From: Pseudomonas sp. HMWF032
Lineage (GTDB): Bacteria > Pseudomonadota > Gammaproteobacteria > Pseudomonadales > Pseudomonadaceae
Length of the DNA stretch: 64,000 nucleotides
Reading direction: 5' to 3'
Assembly: GCF_003060885.1 (NCBI RefSeq)
Contig: NZ_QAIG01000012.1
Location: forward strand, 43,138 to 107,137
Below are positions 1 through 7,944 of the stretch, in pieces. Position numbers and translations under genes: made by a program. Below the pieces are notes generated by a model. The model made no database searches. It saw only the letters and a list, made by a program, of their open reading frames with translations, and was not told the origin of the DNA. Every line of letters starts with the position of its first letter. The first letter of the stretch is position 1.

Positions 1-462
1 CAGCGGCAACTCAGTGGTGCGTTTCACCTCGCTCATGGCGATGTGCGAGTGCGCTTCGTGCACATGCGGGCGTTGCAGCAGGTGGTCGCGCAGAAAGCGT
101 TCGTAGCTGGCGATGTCTTTGGCCACCACTTTGAGCAGGTAGTCCGAGCCGCCGGCCATGGTGTAGCACTCCAGTACTTCGGGGTAACCCACCACGGCTT
201 TTTCAAACTCTTCCAGGTTGCTGCGTCCGTGTGCCGAGAGCTTGATATCAACAAATACGGTGATGCTGAAGCCCAGCTGCTTGTGGCTGAGCAGGGCCAC
301 CTTGCGCTCGATAATGCCGTCTTCCTGCATGCGGTGAATCCGCCGCCAGCAGGGCGATTGTGACAATTCCACCTTTTCGGCGATCTCGGCGGCGGAGAGG
401 TCGGCGTTGTGCTGCAGCAGGCGGAGAATTTTCCGATCAATGGGGCTGAGCAAGTCCTGCAT
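1..462 (-). CDS. Lrp/AsnC family transcriptional regulator (3' end beyond window)
   Basis: The minus strand from the ATG at 462 stays open to base 1 for 154 codons. It begins MQDLLSPIDRKILRLLQ, has an AsnC-type helix-turn-helix over roughly residues 5-60, including the typical SQSPCWRRI recognition helix, and then the RAM/Lrp ligand-binding domain (residues about 65-150). Lrp family members are usually 150-165 aa, so only a few C-terminal residues are missing. It is divergent from the indolepyruvate oxidoreductase gene with about 200 bp between starts. A role as its amino-acid-responsive regulator is inferred from this arrangement. Confidence 0.9.
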   Translation of the reverse strand, partial: MQDLLSPIDRKILRLLQHNADLSAAEIAEKVELSQSPCWRRIHRMQEDGIIERKVALLSHKQLGFSITVFVDIKLSAHGRSNLEEFEKAVVGYPEVLECYTMAGGSDYLLKVVAKDIASYERFLRDHLLQRPHVHEAHSHIAMSEVKRTTELPL

Positions 463-662
463 GATTGTTCCTGAATTCTTGTATTTATTGGAAAGGTCAT
501 GCGCAGTATTGGCTTTTCATCCCGAAAATAGAAAGAAAATCTCCGTACTGCTCAGTCATATTCTTGGCCATGCGCCTTGTGTGGCGATCCCGCACTAGGC
601 TTAACAAGGGGGGCACCCACCGTTGCCGCCCAGCTCGCCAAAATAATAAAAGGAGCGCCCCA

Positions 663-3600
663 ATGTCTCTGGCCGAGATCCGCCTGGATGACAAGTACCG
701 CCTTGCGACCGGTCACCTCTACCTGACCGGCACCCAGGCACTGACCCGCCTGCCCATGCTGCAAAAGCAGCGTGACGCCGCCCATGGCCTGAATACTGCG
801 TGCTTTATTTCCGGCTACCGGGGCTCGCCGCTGGGCAACCTCGACAAAAGCCTGTGGGACGCCAAGCAGTACCTCAAGGACAACCACATCCACTTCCAGC
901 CGGGGGTCAACGAAGAGTTGGCCGCCACAGCTGTGTGGGGCAGCCAGCAGACCAGCCTGTTCCCCGGAGCACGCTACGACGGCGTGTTTGCCATGTGGTA
1001 CGGCAAGGGCCCGGGGGTGGACCGCTGTGGCGATGTGTTCAAGCATGGCAACTCGGCGGGTGTTTCCGAGCATGGTGGCGTACTGCTGCTGGCCGGCGAC
1101 GACCATGGCTGCAAATCCTCCAGCATCGCCAACCAGAGCGAGCATGCGTTTATCGCCGCCTCGATCCCGGTGCTCAACCCGGCCAACGTTCAGGAAATTC
1201 TCGATTACGGCATCATCGGCTGGGAGCTGTCGCGCTACAGCGGGTGCTGGGTGGCGCTGAAAACCATCGCGGAAAACGTCGATTCTTCCGCCGTGGTAGA
1301 TGTCGATCCGCTGCGCATGCAGGTGAAGATTCCCGAGGACTTCCAGCTGCCGGAAGACGGCGTGTACATCCGCTGGCCGGACCCACCCCTGGCCCAGGAA
1401 GCGCGCCTCAATACCTACAAAATCTACGCCGCCCGCGCCTTTGCGCTGGCCAACAACCTCAACCAGATCAAGCTCGATTCGCCCAACCCGCGCTTAGGCA
1501 TTATCACCACCGGCAAATCCTACCTGGATGTGCGTCAGGCTCTGGATGACCTCGGCCTGGATGAAGCGCTGTGCGCCCAGGTCGGCCTGCGCGTGCTCAA
1601 GGTCGGCATGAGCTGGCCGCTGGAACCGGTATCAGTGCATGAATTCGCCGAGGGTCTGGACGAGATTCTGGTGGTCGAGGAAAAACGCAGCATCATCGAA
1701 GACCAGCTCACCGGTCAGCTCTACAACTGGCCCGTGGGCAAGCGCCCAGTCGTGGTCGGCGAGTTCGACGAAACCGGCCATTCGCTGCTGCCGAATCTGT
1801 CCGAACTGACCCCGGCGATGATCGCCCGCGCCATCGCCAAACGCCTCGCACCGATCTACAGCAGCGCGAAGATCGACGAGCGCCTGGCCTTTCTCGCGGC
1901 CAAGGAAGCCTCGTTGGCCGCGCCCAAACACCACACCACGCGCACCCCGCATTTCTGCTCTGGCTGCCCGCACAACACCTCGACCAAACTGCCGGAAGGC
2001 AGCCGCGCCCAGGGCGGTATCGGTTGCCACTACATGACCCAGTGGATGGACCGCAACACCGACACCTTTACCCAGATGGGCGGCGAGGGCGCGACCTGGA
2101 TCGGCCAGGCGCCGTTTACTGACACCCCGCATATCTTCCAGAACCTCGGTGACGGCACCTACTTCCACTCCGGCCAACTGGCCCTGCGCGCATCCGTGGC
2201 TGCCGGGGTCAATATCACCTACAAGATTCTCTACAACGATGCCGTGGCCATGACCGGCGGCCAGCCGATTGACGGCGAGTTGCGTGTCGATCAACTGAGC
2301 CAGCAGGTGTACGCCGAAGGGGTCAAACGCATCGCCCTGGTTACCGACGAGCCAGAAAAGTACCCGACCCGCGCCACCTTCGCGCCTATTGTGACGTTCC
2401 ACCATCGCCGTGATCTGGACGCTGTGCAGCGCGAGCTGCGCGAGTTTCAGGGCTGTTCGGTGATCATCTACGACCAGACCTGCGCCACCGAGAAACGCCG
2501 TCGGCGCAAGCGCGGCAAGCTGGTTGATCCGCAGAAACGCGCGTTTATCAACCCGGCCGTGTGCGAGGGCTGCGGCGATTGCAGCGTGAAGTCCAACTGC
2601 CTCTCCGTGCTGCCGCTGGAAACCGAACTGGGGCGCAAACGCGAGATCGACCAGAACGCCTGCAACAAGGATTTCAGCTGCGTTGAAGGCTTCTGCCCCA
2701 GCTTTGTCACCGTGCACGGCGGCAGTTTGCGCAAACCTGAAGCGGTGGGGCTGGGCGCGCTGTTCATTGCGTTACCTGAGCCGCGCCTGCCGACCTTGCA
2801 GCGACCTTGGAATATCCTCCTGCCCGGTGTGGGCGGCAGCGGTGTGACCACGGTTGGCGCGTTGCTCGGCATGGCTGCGCATATCGAAGGCAAGGGCTGC
2901 AGCGTGCTCGACCAGGCTGGCCTGGCGCAGAAGTTCGGCCCTGTAATCACCCATATCCGCGTCGCCGCCAAGCAGGACGACATCTTTGCCGTGCGTATTG
3001 CCGCCGGTGAAACCGACCTGCTGCTGGGCTGCGATCTGGTGGTGTCGGCCAGTGAAGAGGCCTTGGCCAAGCTGAATGACAAGATCGCCCATGCGGTGGT
3101 CAACAGCCATGAAGCGGCCACCGCCGAATTTACCCGCAACCCCGATGCTCAGGTGCCTGGCGCGGCCATGCGCGAGGCGCTGATTGAGGCGGTGGGTGCG
3201 AGCAAAACCCACTTTGTCGATGCCAGCCGTTTGGCCACGCGCCTGCTCGGCGACAGCATCGCCACTAACCTGTTTATGCTCGGTTTTGCGTATCAGAAGG
3301 GCCTGGTGCCGGTGTCTGCCGAAGCCATCAACAAGGCCATCGAGCTTAACGGCGTGGCCGTGCAGCTCAATCAGCAGGCCTTCCTGTGGGGCCGTCGCGC
3401 CGCCCATGATGCGGTTGCCGTGGAACGTCTGGCCAAGCCGGAAGTGATCGAAGCGCCGCATTGCCAGAGCCTGGAAGACATCATCGCCGATCGCGTGGTG
3501 CGTCTGACTGCCTACCAGAACGCCGCCTACGCCGAACGCTACCGCGAGCAGGTGGCGCGGGTGCAGCAGGTCGACACGAGGGCAGACCAAGCGCTGAGCA

Positions 3601-4130
3601 AGGCCGTGGCGCGTTACTACTTCAAGTTGCTGGCCTACAAGGACGAGTACGAAGTGGCGCGGCTGTACAGCGACGGCAGTTTCATCCGCCAGCTGGAAGC
3701 GCAGTTCAGTGGCGATTACCGTCTGGAGTTCCACCTGGCACCTAGCTGGCTGAGCAAGCCGGATGCCAGCACCGGCGAGCCGCGCAAGCGTCAGTTCGGG
3801 CCCTGGATGCTCAAGGCCTTCAGCGTACTGGCCGCGTTCAAGTTCCTGCGTGGCACGCCGCTGGATGTGTTCGGCTACAGCGCCGAACGCAAGCTGGAGC
3901 TGCAGCTGATCGACGACTACGAGCAAGACCTCGACTACCTGCTCAAGGAACTCAACGCCGACAACTACCGCACCGCGCTGGCCCTGGCCGAGCTGCCGGA
4001 GCAGATTCGCGGTTACGGTCATGTCAAAGAAACTGCTGTGGCGAAAGCACGCGAAAGCAGTCAGCAACTCAGGGCGCGGATGCTCGTCAGTGAGATTCAG
4101 GCCGTGCGCTTGTTTGAGCCCGCAGCCTGA
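663..4130 (+). CDS. indolepyruvate ferredoxin oxidoreductase, fused alpha/beta-type 2-oxoacid oxidoreductase
   Basis: This is an 1155-aa single-chain enzyme that oxidatively decarboxylates aryl or branched 2-oxoacids (indolepyruvate, phenylpyruvate) to acyl-CoA with ferredoxin as acceptor. The N-terminal half has the pyrimidine-binding part (SGYRGSPLGNLD near residue 40) and a thiamine-diphosphate core with a GDGTYFHSG motif near residue 500. A cysteine cluster (CEGCGDCSVKSNC, then CNKDFSCVEGFC) near residues 635-680 fits the ferredoxin-type Fe-S domain. The last third is the gamma-type domain, which starts at LPGVGGSGVTTVG. The ATG at 663 follows an AAGGAGC ribosome site at about 649-655. 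An upstream in-frame ATG at 465 has no such site and would overlap the divergent regulator's promoter region. Confidence 0.93.
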   Translation: MSLAEIRLDDKYRLATGHLYLTGTQALTRLPMLQKQRDAAHGLNTACFISGYRGSPLGNLDKSLWDAKQYLKDNHIHFQPGVNEELAATAVWGSQQTSLFPGARYDGVFAMWYGKGPGVDRCGDVFKHGNSAGVSEHGGVLLLAGDDHGCKSSSIANQSEHAFIAASIPVLNPANVQEILDYGIIGWELSRYSGCWVALKTIAENVDSSAVVDVDPLRMQVKIPEDFQLPEDGVYIRWPDPPLAQEARLNTYKIYAARAFALANNLNQIKLDSPNPRLGIITTGKSYLDVRQALDDLGLDEALCAQVGLRVLKVGMSWPLEPVSVHEFAEGLDEILVVEEKRSIIEDQLTGQLYNWPVGKRPVVVGEFDETGHSLLPNLSELTPAMIARAIAKRLAPIYSSAKIDERLAFLAAKEASLAAPKHHTTRTPHFCSGCPHNTSTKLPEGSRAQGGIGCHYMTQWMDRNTDTFTQMGGEGATWIGQAPFTDTPHIFQNLGDGTYFHSGQLALRASVAAGVNITYKILYNDAVAMTGGQPIDGELRVDQLSQQVYAEGVKRIALVTDEPEKYPTRATFAPIVTFHHRRDLDAVQRELREFQGCSVIIYDQTCATEKRRRRKRGKLVDPQKRAFINPAVCEGCGDCSVKSNCLSVLPLETELGRKREIDQNACNKDFSCVEGFCPSFVTVHGGSLRKPEAVGLGALFIALPEPRLPTLQRPWNILLPGVGGSGVTTVGALLGMAAHIEGKGCSVLDQAGLAQKFGPVITHIRVAAKQDDIFAVRIAAGETDLLLGCDLVVSASEEALAKLNDKIAHAVVNSHEAATAEFTRNPDAQVPGAAMREALIEAVGASKTHFVDASRLATRLLGDSIATNLFMLGFAYQKGLVPVSAEAINKAIELNGVAVQLNQQAFLWGRRAAHDAVAVERLAKPEVIEAPHCQSLEDIIADRVVRLTAYQNAAYAERYREQVARVQQVDTRADQALSKAVARYYFKLLAYKDEYEVARLYSDGSFIRQLEAQFSGDYRLEFHLAPSWLSKPDASTGEPRKRQFGPWMLKAFSVLAAFKFLRGTPLDVFGYSAERKLELQLIDDYEQDLDYLLKELNADNYRTALALAELPEQIRGYGHVKETAVAKARESSQQLRARMLVSEIQAVRLFEPAA

Positions 4131-4170
4131 GGGCGATCAGCAAGGAGTTGCCGGCGGTGAGGGCGCCGGC

Positions 4171-4650
4171 CTACTCCAGTTGCAGCGCCAGGCTGATGCC
4201 GTGGGGTTTGAAGCCCAGGTTGGCGTAAAACGCATGGGCTATTTCACGGCTCTGGCTGCTGGACAGCGCCACCTTGTAACAGCCCCAGGCGCGGGCGCGC
4301 TCGATGGCTTTGCCCATCAACGCCTGGCCAACGCCTAAGCCACGCGCGTCCTCATCCACCACCACATCTTCCACAATCGCCGAACGGGCGAAGTTATGCG
4401 CCAGGTGCTCGATCAGGTGCAGGGCGCAGGTGCCGAGCAGTTTGCCTTCGCGCTCAGCCACCAACACCACGCGGCTTACCGGCAGTTCACTCAAACGTAA
4501 GGCCAGTAACTTGGTATCGCAGCGCGGCTCATCGGGTGCCAGCTGTTGCAGCAAAGCCGCCAGCGCGGGTGCATCGGTTACGCTGGCAGCACGCAGGTGG
4601 AAATCGGCAAAGGGCGAATCCGGCAGGTTCAGCGAAGCAGCAGGGCGCAT
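4171..4650 (-). CDS. GNAT family N-acetyltransferase
   Basis: A 159-aa single-domain acetyltransferase. The acetyl-CoA-binding motif A is visible as VVVDEDARGLGVGQALMGKA, with the R/Q-x-x-G-x-G/A-type loop near residues 100-120, followed by a C-terminal motif B (HAFYANLGFKPHG). The start at 4650 (MRPAASLN) is chosen because AAGGAGAA sits just upstream; a longer reading to 4707 lacks one. The gene is convergent with the oxidoreductase. The substrate cannot be predicted. Confidence 0.85.
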   Translation of the reverse strand: MRPAASLNLPDSPFADFHLRAASVTDAPALAALLQQLAPDEPRCDTKLLALRLSELPVSRVVLVAEREGKLLGTCALHLIEHLAHNFARSAIVEDVVVDEDARGLGVGQALMGKAIERARAWGCYKVALSSSQSREIAHAFYANLGFKPHGISLALQLE

Positions 4651-4767
4651 GGCATTCTCCTTGAGCGATGAGTACACAGTATCGCGCCCGCTTAATGGCA
4701 GCGGCATGACAAAACGCCTCGGCCTCGCTAAGATGCCGCCCGCAAGTCATCCTGCCTATCCCGTTGC

Positions 4768-4842
4768 GTTCCCATAGTTCAATGGATAGAACAAGCCCCT
4801 CCTAAGGGCTAGATACTGGTTCGAATCCAGTTGGGAACGCCA
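4768..4842 (+). tRNA. tRNA-Arg(CCT)
   Basis: A 75-nt cloverleaf with encoded CCA. The acceptor stem GTTCCCA pairs with TGGGAAC and the discriminator is G. The anticodon stem AGCCC/GGGCT holds the loop CTCCTAA (anticodon CCT). The T arm is ACTGG-TTCGAAT-CCAGT. It marks the left border of the accessory region. Confidence 0.96.
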
Positions 4843-4915
4843 TCTAACGAATCGCCCCTTTTGACGATCAAAGCCGTGGCCGCTTTTATGTGTGCTAGGC
4901 AGGTTTAGTGGCGCG

Positions 4916-5001
4916 CAGAAAACAAAAAGCCCCGAAATATCTAGAGAAATCAGGGTTTTAGATACTGCAATTTGGAGCGGGTGATGGGGGTCGAACCCCC
5001 T
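4916..5001. repeat. left att-like copy of the tRNA-Gly 3' end plus terminator
   Basis: The stretch matches the sequence flanking and including the 3' end of tRNA-Gly at 10216-10290. A terminator hairpin (AAAAGCCCCGAAAT...ATCAGGGTTTT, 4924-4959) is followed by TTTGGAGCGGGTGATGGG and TCGAACCC, which is the complement of the tRNA-Gly acceptor 3' strand and T arm including CCA. The rest of the tRNA is missing. This is what integration into a tRNA 3' end leaves at the far border, so 4973 to about 10290 is read as an island of about 5.3 kb. Confidence 0.75.
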
Positions 5002-5254
5002 GTTTCTGTCTGCGTTATCCCGCTAAGCCTTGTTATTCCTGGACTCTAGATAACTCAAACTCGCATAAATCCGCTTTTCTTCGCTGTGATTTCGACACGT
5101 CAGCTAGACAGCCTTGAGGCCGATCAGTAGCGTCTAGCTATTACGGTGCCTTGGCTGGTTTGGTACCTGTGGCCTTTCATGTCGCTTTTTCACCTGGGCT
5201 AGTCGCGTTTGCCATTTTCGCGCCTATGTAAATCAAGGGTTTACTGCATGACAA
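5002..5254. other. non-coding stretch before the cassette array
   Basis: No convincing gene on either strand. An integron integrase would normally sit here, divergent from attI. I looked for its recombinase motifs on the minus strand and found only short interrupted frames. The base composition is intermediate between the backbone and the AT-rich first cassette. Confidence 0.5.
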
Positions 5255-5327
5255 CGGACGTTATCAGACATCTCAAACTGTGTTATGCGACAGCAATGTC
5301 GCCTAATTAATAGTTATACGTAGGCCG
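5255..5327 (+). other. attI-like or atypical attC site at the head of the cassette array
   Basis: The 3' half (5281-5325) reads TGTTATGCGACAGCAATGTC followed by GCCTAATTAATAGTTATACG and TAGGC. The order GTTATGC, CAGCA, GTCGCC, TAA, AGTTA and a terminal TAGGC resembles the layout of class 1 attI (GTTACGC, CAGCAG, GTCGCCCTAA, AGTTAGGC). It also contains a short stem (GCGACA/TGTCGC). It lies directly before the first cassette ORF. Calling it attI rather than a divergent attC is an inference. Confidence 0.4.
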
Positions 5328-5330
5328 TTT

Positions 5331-5717
5331 ATGTACGAAGTATTCATAATTTTAAGCCAAGCCAATAACACTTCGATAGAAAGATATGCACAAGAAATTC
5401 AATCATTCTATGAAAATTCCACTGGCGAGAAACCCATGCTGAAAGTAAACAGTCAGACCATTGTAGTTGTATTCGAAGGAATTCAGTTTTCAATCAATAG
5501 AAACTGTCAACCACAGGTGGCACTTGAGTCTAAAGAGCTTTCTAGGTTTGCAATGTCAGACTGCGAAGAAATCGCAAAATCTACGTGTCGCCTTGAAATC
5601 TCAGGCGCAAAAGATCCACAAATGAATTACTTCAACGACTTTCTCTTTATAATTCAGTGTGCCGAGCAACTTGGTAAGGTTTGGACTTTTAATACGCGCC
5701 AAGGCGAGTTCATGTGA
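5331..5717 (+). CDS. integron cassette 1: hypothetical protein
   Basis: A 128-aa protein starting MYEVFIILSQANNT, with no signal peptide or membrane segment and no motif I recognise. Its codon use is clearly AT-richer than the flanking chromosome, which fits recent acquisition. The ATG is 5 bp after the attI-like site, and the stop lies just inside the following attC, the usual tight cassette geometry. The function is unknown. Confidence 0.7.
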   Translation: MYEVFIILSQANNTSIERYAQEIQSFYENSTGEKPMLKVNSQTIVVVFEGIQFSINRNCQPQVALESKELSRFAMSDCEEIAKSTCRLEISGAKDPQMNYFNDFLFIIQCAEQLGKVWTFNTRQGEFM

Positions 5718-5789
5718 AACGTATAAAAATAGGTTGAAATCGCTCACTGGTACGTGCTAAAGCCCGCCCCTTAACCAAATGTGAGGGCC
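5712..5789 (+). repeat. attC site a (Pseudomonas type, degenerate outer core)
   Basis: It contains the block GTGCTAAAGCCCGCCCCTTA followed by ACCAAAT and a right core GTGAGGGC, shared in order with the sites at 6252, 6719 and 7860. The centre carries GGTTGAAATCGCTCACTGG. The left core is degenerate. It separates two unrelated same-strand ORFs. Confidence 0.62.
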
Positions 5790-5796
5790 CATACCG

Positions 5797-6258
5797 ATGT
5801 CCGCCAGAGCCTCTGCCTTCGACAACGCTCTTCGAGAGATTGCCGTTCCGGCACTCGCATCGCATGGCTTCAAATTTGATGGTAGTCGCACGTTCCGACG
5901 CTTCTCAGAAGGCCGCCGTACGTGCCTGATCATCAATTTCCAGCTCGGACAACGCTCGATGGCCGGCAAATTCACCATCAATCTTGGCGTCTTTGTCGAA
6001 GGAGACAATCCCGGCATAAGCACCAGCCGAGCCAACGCGTATGACTGCCGCTTCGAGCGACGGACGCGTATCGGAGCACTTATTCCCCTTCAGTTCCCCA
6101 AGCTTGCCAGCCTTCCGTGGATTGGCTTCCTTTTTGGCGGCCCAGACAAATGGTGGGTTTTCTCAGATGACTCCTCCGACACCGATGCAGTGCTGTCAGA
6201 TGCTGTAGATAAGATCACTGCACATGGGCTTAGCTGGCTCAATACTATTGGGCTATAA
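5797..6258 (+). CDS. integron cassette 2: DUF4304-like protein
   Basis: A 153-aa soluble protein. The N-terminal half has the pattern of DUF4304 proteins: a conserved GFKFDGSRTFRRF segment (residues about 24-36) followed by a beta-strand series ending in GKFTINLGVFVEG (about 57-69). The C-terminus has a Trp-rich WWVFSDDSSDTD stretch. The ATG at 5797 is 8 bp after attC a, and the stop overlaps attC b. The family is of unknown function and often found in accessory regions. The family call rests on pattern memory only. Confidence 0.7.
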   Translation: MSARASAFDNALREIAVPALASHGFKFDGSRTFRRFSEGRRTCLIINFQLGQRSMAGKFTINLGVFVEGDNPGISTSRANAYDCRFERRTRIGALIPLQFPKLASLPWIGFLFGGPDKWWVFSDDSSDTDAVLSDAVDKITAHGLSWLNTIGL

Positions 6259-6329
6259 CAAGAGATTAACGCCGTTCGCTGCGCTCACTTGGGACGGGCT
6301 AAAACCTGCCCCTTAACCAAACTTTGGGT
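6252..6329 (+). repeat. attC site b
   Basis: Left core CTATAAC, then GTTCGCTGCGCTCACTTGGG, ACGGGCTAAAACCTGCCCCT and TAACCAAACTTTGGGTT. The same central and right-hand blocks occur in sites a and c, and the inner arms are partly complementary, as needed for a folded bottom-strand attC. Confidence 0.75.
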
Positions 6330-6334
6330 TCGTA

Positions 6335-6724
6335 ATGAAAACTCCAACAGGGCGTGAGATAGCATGGGAAGTCTTTGCACAGACCTGGGCAGATACTTCA
6401 TACGACGAAGTGGAGAAAGTTGCTTTTGCAAAAAGGCTGGCTGAGACCGGGTTGTCCCGCCGTGAACTGACTCGCATTGCCTACTGGGAGGTGTGTGGTG
6501 CATTCGCCACGTTCTCTACCACCGTATTTGCCACAGCTGGAATGGCCTTGCCGGACTACTGTTTTCCTGAGGACTTGGCTCGAAAGACAGTCTCCGATTG
6601 GATCTCCAGATCGCTAGTATTTTCGCTTATCAATCCACTCTGGTTGCTGGGTTATTTATTATCACTTTACCTTATGCGTGCAACTATGGGGTCAATATTG
6701 TCGGCAACCGCGCGGAGAACCTAA
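6335..6724 (+). CDS. integron cassette 3: hypothetical protein with C-terminal membrane segments
   Basis: A 129-aa protein starting MKTPTGREIAWEVFAQ. Residues 1-60 are helical and charged (WADTSYDEVEKVAFAKRLAE). A glycine/alanine-rich stretch (about 52-70) and a strongly hydrophobic segment near the C-terminus (SLVFSLINPLWLLGYLLSLY, about 90-110) suggest a membrane anchor. The N-terminal half loosely recalls small immunity-like or DUF7079-type proteins, but this is weak. The ATG is 5 bp after attC b, and the stop overlaps attC c. Confidence 0.7.
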   Translation: MKTPTGREIAWEVFAQTWADTSYDEVEKVAFAKRLAETGLSRRELTRIAYWEVCGAFATFSTTVFATAGMALPDYCFPEDLARKTVSDWISRSLVFSLINPLWLLGYLLSLYLMRATMGSILSATARRT

Positions 6725-6792
6725 CAACGGTTTCAAACCGTTCGCTTCGCTCACTCGGGACGTGCTAAAGCCGGCTTAACCAAGCGTTAGGC
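6719..6792 (+). repeat. attC site c (best-preserved)
   Basis: A 74-bp site with a canonical left core ACCTAAC and right core GTTAGGC. Between them lie CAACGGTTTCAAACCGTTCG, CTTCGCTCACTCGGGACGTG and CTAAAGCCGGCTTAACCAAGC. The inverted core sites and internal arms are the hallmark of integron attC sites, and this sequence type is common in Pseudomonas chromosomal integrons. Confidence 0.9.
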
Positions 6793-6797
6793 CTGCA

Positions 6798-7297
6798 ATG
6801 AAGAACACGATAATTGAGTTTAGACAGCAAAACTCGTCGTAATTACTGGGTTTGATGGCGTTTTCACCGGAGCCAGTGTACGGACTCGTCACAATATTAT
6901 TAATAACAAGGTCCGTTACATGGTTGACTCGAATGGAGCTCTTTGGTTGTTCACTTTTGTGCGCACTAATTATTTCGGTATAAGAAAGTTTTTTAGCGCA
7001 GTCGTCTGGAACATTTCGTACGACTACTACACCTATACAAAAGAACCGGGCATATCGGTAGAAAGATTTCGGGAAATCATTGAGCCTCACCAAAGAGATT
7101 TGGATTCGGATCACAGCGAAAGGGCAGTGTGCCTCCTTGATTCCCTTGCCACTTGCGACCCTTCGGACCCGCTACGCAGCCATGTCCATCTACTCAACCT
7201 TTTAGAGCGCTCGTATGGTTTATCTGCCACTGGCAGCATAGCTAACAATTCATTCAAGCCGGAGCCACTTCGCGGCTCTGCTTATTTCAGGCATTAG
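6798..7297 (+). pseudogene. integron cassette 4: hypothetical protein with a one-base frameshift
   Basis: The ATG at 6798, 5 bp after attC c, opens MKNTIIEFRQQ and stops 14 codons in, at 6840. Adding one A to the A-run at 6829-6832 would join it to a frame reading KLVVITGFDGVFTGASVRTR and on through MVDSNGALWLF to a stop at 7297, giving about 166 aa that fill the cassette. The internal ATG at 6920 alone would give 125 aa. The restored protein mixes aromatic-rich strands (WNISYDYYTYTKEP) with a helical C-terminus, and its last residues are encoded by attC d. No family was recognised. A sequencing error is possible. Confidence 0.6.
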
Positions 7298-7299
7298 GA
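7240..7299 (+). repeat. attC site d (different subtype)
   Basis: A 60-bp site with left core AGCTAAC and right end CATTAGGA. The inner arms GCCGGAGCC/GGCTCTGC flank the loop ACTTCGC. It lacks the CTAAAGC block of sites a, b and c, so it came from a different cassette pool. Confidence 0.72.
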
Positions 7300-7327
7300 G
7301 TCGCGAATGCGCGTACCGAGTCCCATC

Positions 7328-7753
7328 ATGAGCGCTGTGTCTGAATTGCAGTTCCCTGTTTTGCTCTGGCGAAAAGGTTACTCGTTTGTTGCTTCGTCGC
7401 CTCTTGAGCTCTGTACGCACCCGAGAAGCCTGGTCGTTGAAACACAGAAGTTGGCTGCGGCCGGGGAGTTCACCGTCGCCGATTCAGCTGGTCGCATTTA
7501 CAAGGTCAAAGAGTATGAGCAAGTCCCGCCATTCGGAGGCCTCATGCGCCTGCCTCACCTGGTACTGCGGTCAGTCTATGCAGCTCCAGTTCTCGGCGAG
7601 GTTACCCAACCGTCGCTCGCCGAATTCATCAACACGCTATCCAACGTGCTTGGAGCCCGCTTCGGAAAGTCATTCAAGAAAACCTTGCTTCAAGCACGGA
7701 GTTCTGGCGAGGCCATGGCGCTGGTTGCCAAGCGCGAGAGCAAGGCTGGCTAG
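7328..7753 (+). CDS. integron cassette 5: hypothetical protein
   Basis: With the ATG at 7328 it is 141 aa (MSAVSELQFPVLLWRKG...). An earlier ATG at 7307 would give 148 aa and lies closer to attC d, so the start is uncertain. It has no signal peptide or membrane segment. It shares a layout with the cassette at 7945-8421: an N-terminal FPV/I strand followed by a basic residue, then G-x-S, and a later D-S/G-A-R-x-K-V segment. No known family is recognised. Confidence 0.68.
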   Translation: MSAVSELQFPVLLWRKGYSFVASSPLELCTHPRSLVVETQKLAAAGEFTVADSAGRIYKVKEYEQVPPFGGLMRLPHLVLRSVYAAPVLGEVTQPSLAEFINTLSNVLGARFGKSFKKTLLQARSSGEAMALVAKRESKAG

Positions 7754-7792
7754 CGGTGCAAAAGGCGCCGCCTCTCATCTCAACCGTTAGGC
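7748..7792 (+). repeat. attC site e (short)
   Basis: Only 45 bp. It has a canonical right core GTTAGGC (7786-7792), a GGCTAGC left core and a GGCGCCGCC centre. The preceding stop codon lies inside it. The short length resembles minimal attC sites; the left half is less certain. Confidence 0.6.
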
Positions 7793-7900
7793 ATGAAAAC
7801 AAAGGCATGTACGCGCATGGAAGTCCGCAGAAATCAGATTCCAAAACAACATGCGCTTCATCCAATATTTATGGCGGTTCAAATCGCTCGCTTCGCTTAG
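7793..7900 (+). CDS. integron cassette 6: possible 35-aa peptide in a very short cassette
   Basis: The ATG abuts the GTTAGGC core of attC e and opens a 35-codon frame beginning MKTKACTRMEVRRNQ and ending MAVQIARFA, with its TAG inside attC f. The cassette itself (7793-7941) is only about 149 bp. Many cassettes of this size carry no gene, or carry regulatory RNA. The peptide is basic at its N-terminus with no obvious domain. Coding status is uncertain. Confidence 0.3.
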   Translation: MKTKACTRMEVRRNQIPKQHALHPIFMAVQIARFA

Positions 7901-7941
7901 TCAGGACCGGCTAAAGCGGGCCCCATAACCTATGGTTGGGC
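7860..7941 (+). repeat. attC site f (Pseudomonas type)
   Basis: GGCGGTTCAAATCGCTCGCT, TCGCTTAGTCAGGACCGGCT and AAAGCGGGCCCCATAACC are followed by the right core GTTGGGC at 7935-7941. It shares its block order with sites b and c. Confidence 0.75.
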
Positions 7942-7944
7942 ATT

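Noticed and set aside
465..662. N-terminal extension of the indolepyruvate oxidoreductase frame to an ATG at 465
   Set aside because: It would be translated from the promoter region shared with the divergent Lrp gene and has no ribosome site. The ATG at 663 has AAGGAGC.
4973..5010. A complete second tRNA gene at the left island border
   Set aside because: Only the 3' half of a tRNA-Gly-like sequence is present; there is no anticodon arm or 5' acceptor strand, so it is an att-like remnant.
5002..5254. Integron integrase (intI) divergent from the array
   Set aside because: No frame with recombinase boxes or the intI-specific patch could be read on the minus strand.
6776..7114. 112-codon minus-strand frame in cassette 4
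   Set aside because: It runs into attC c, lacks a ribosome site and is antisense to the better-supported frameshifted cassette gene.
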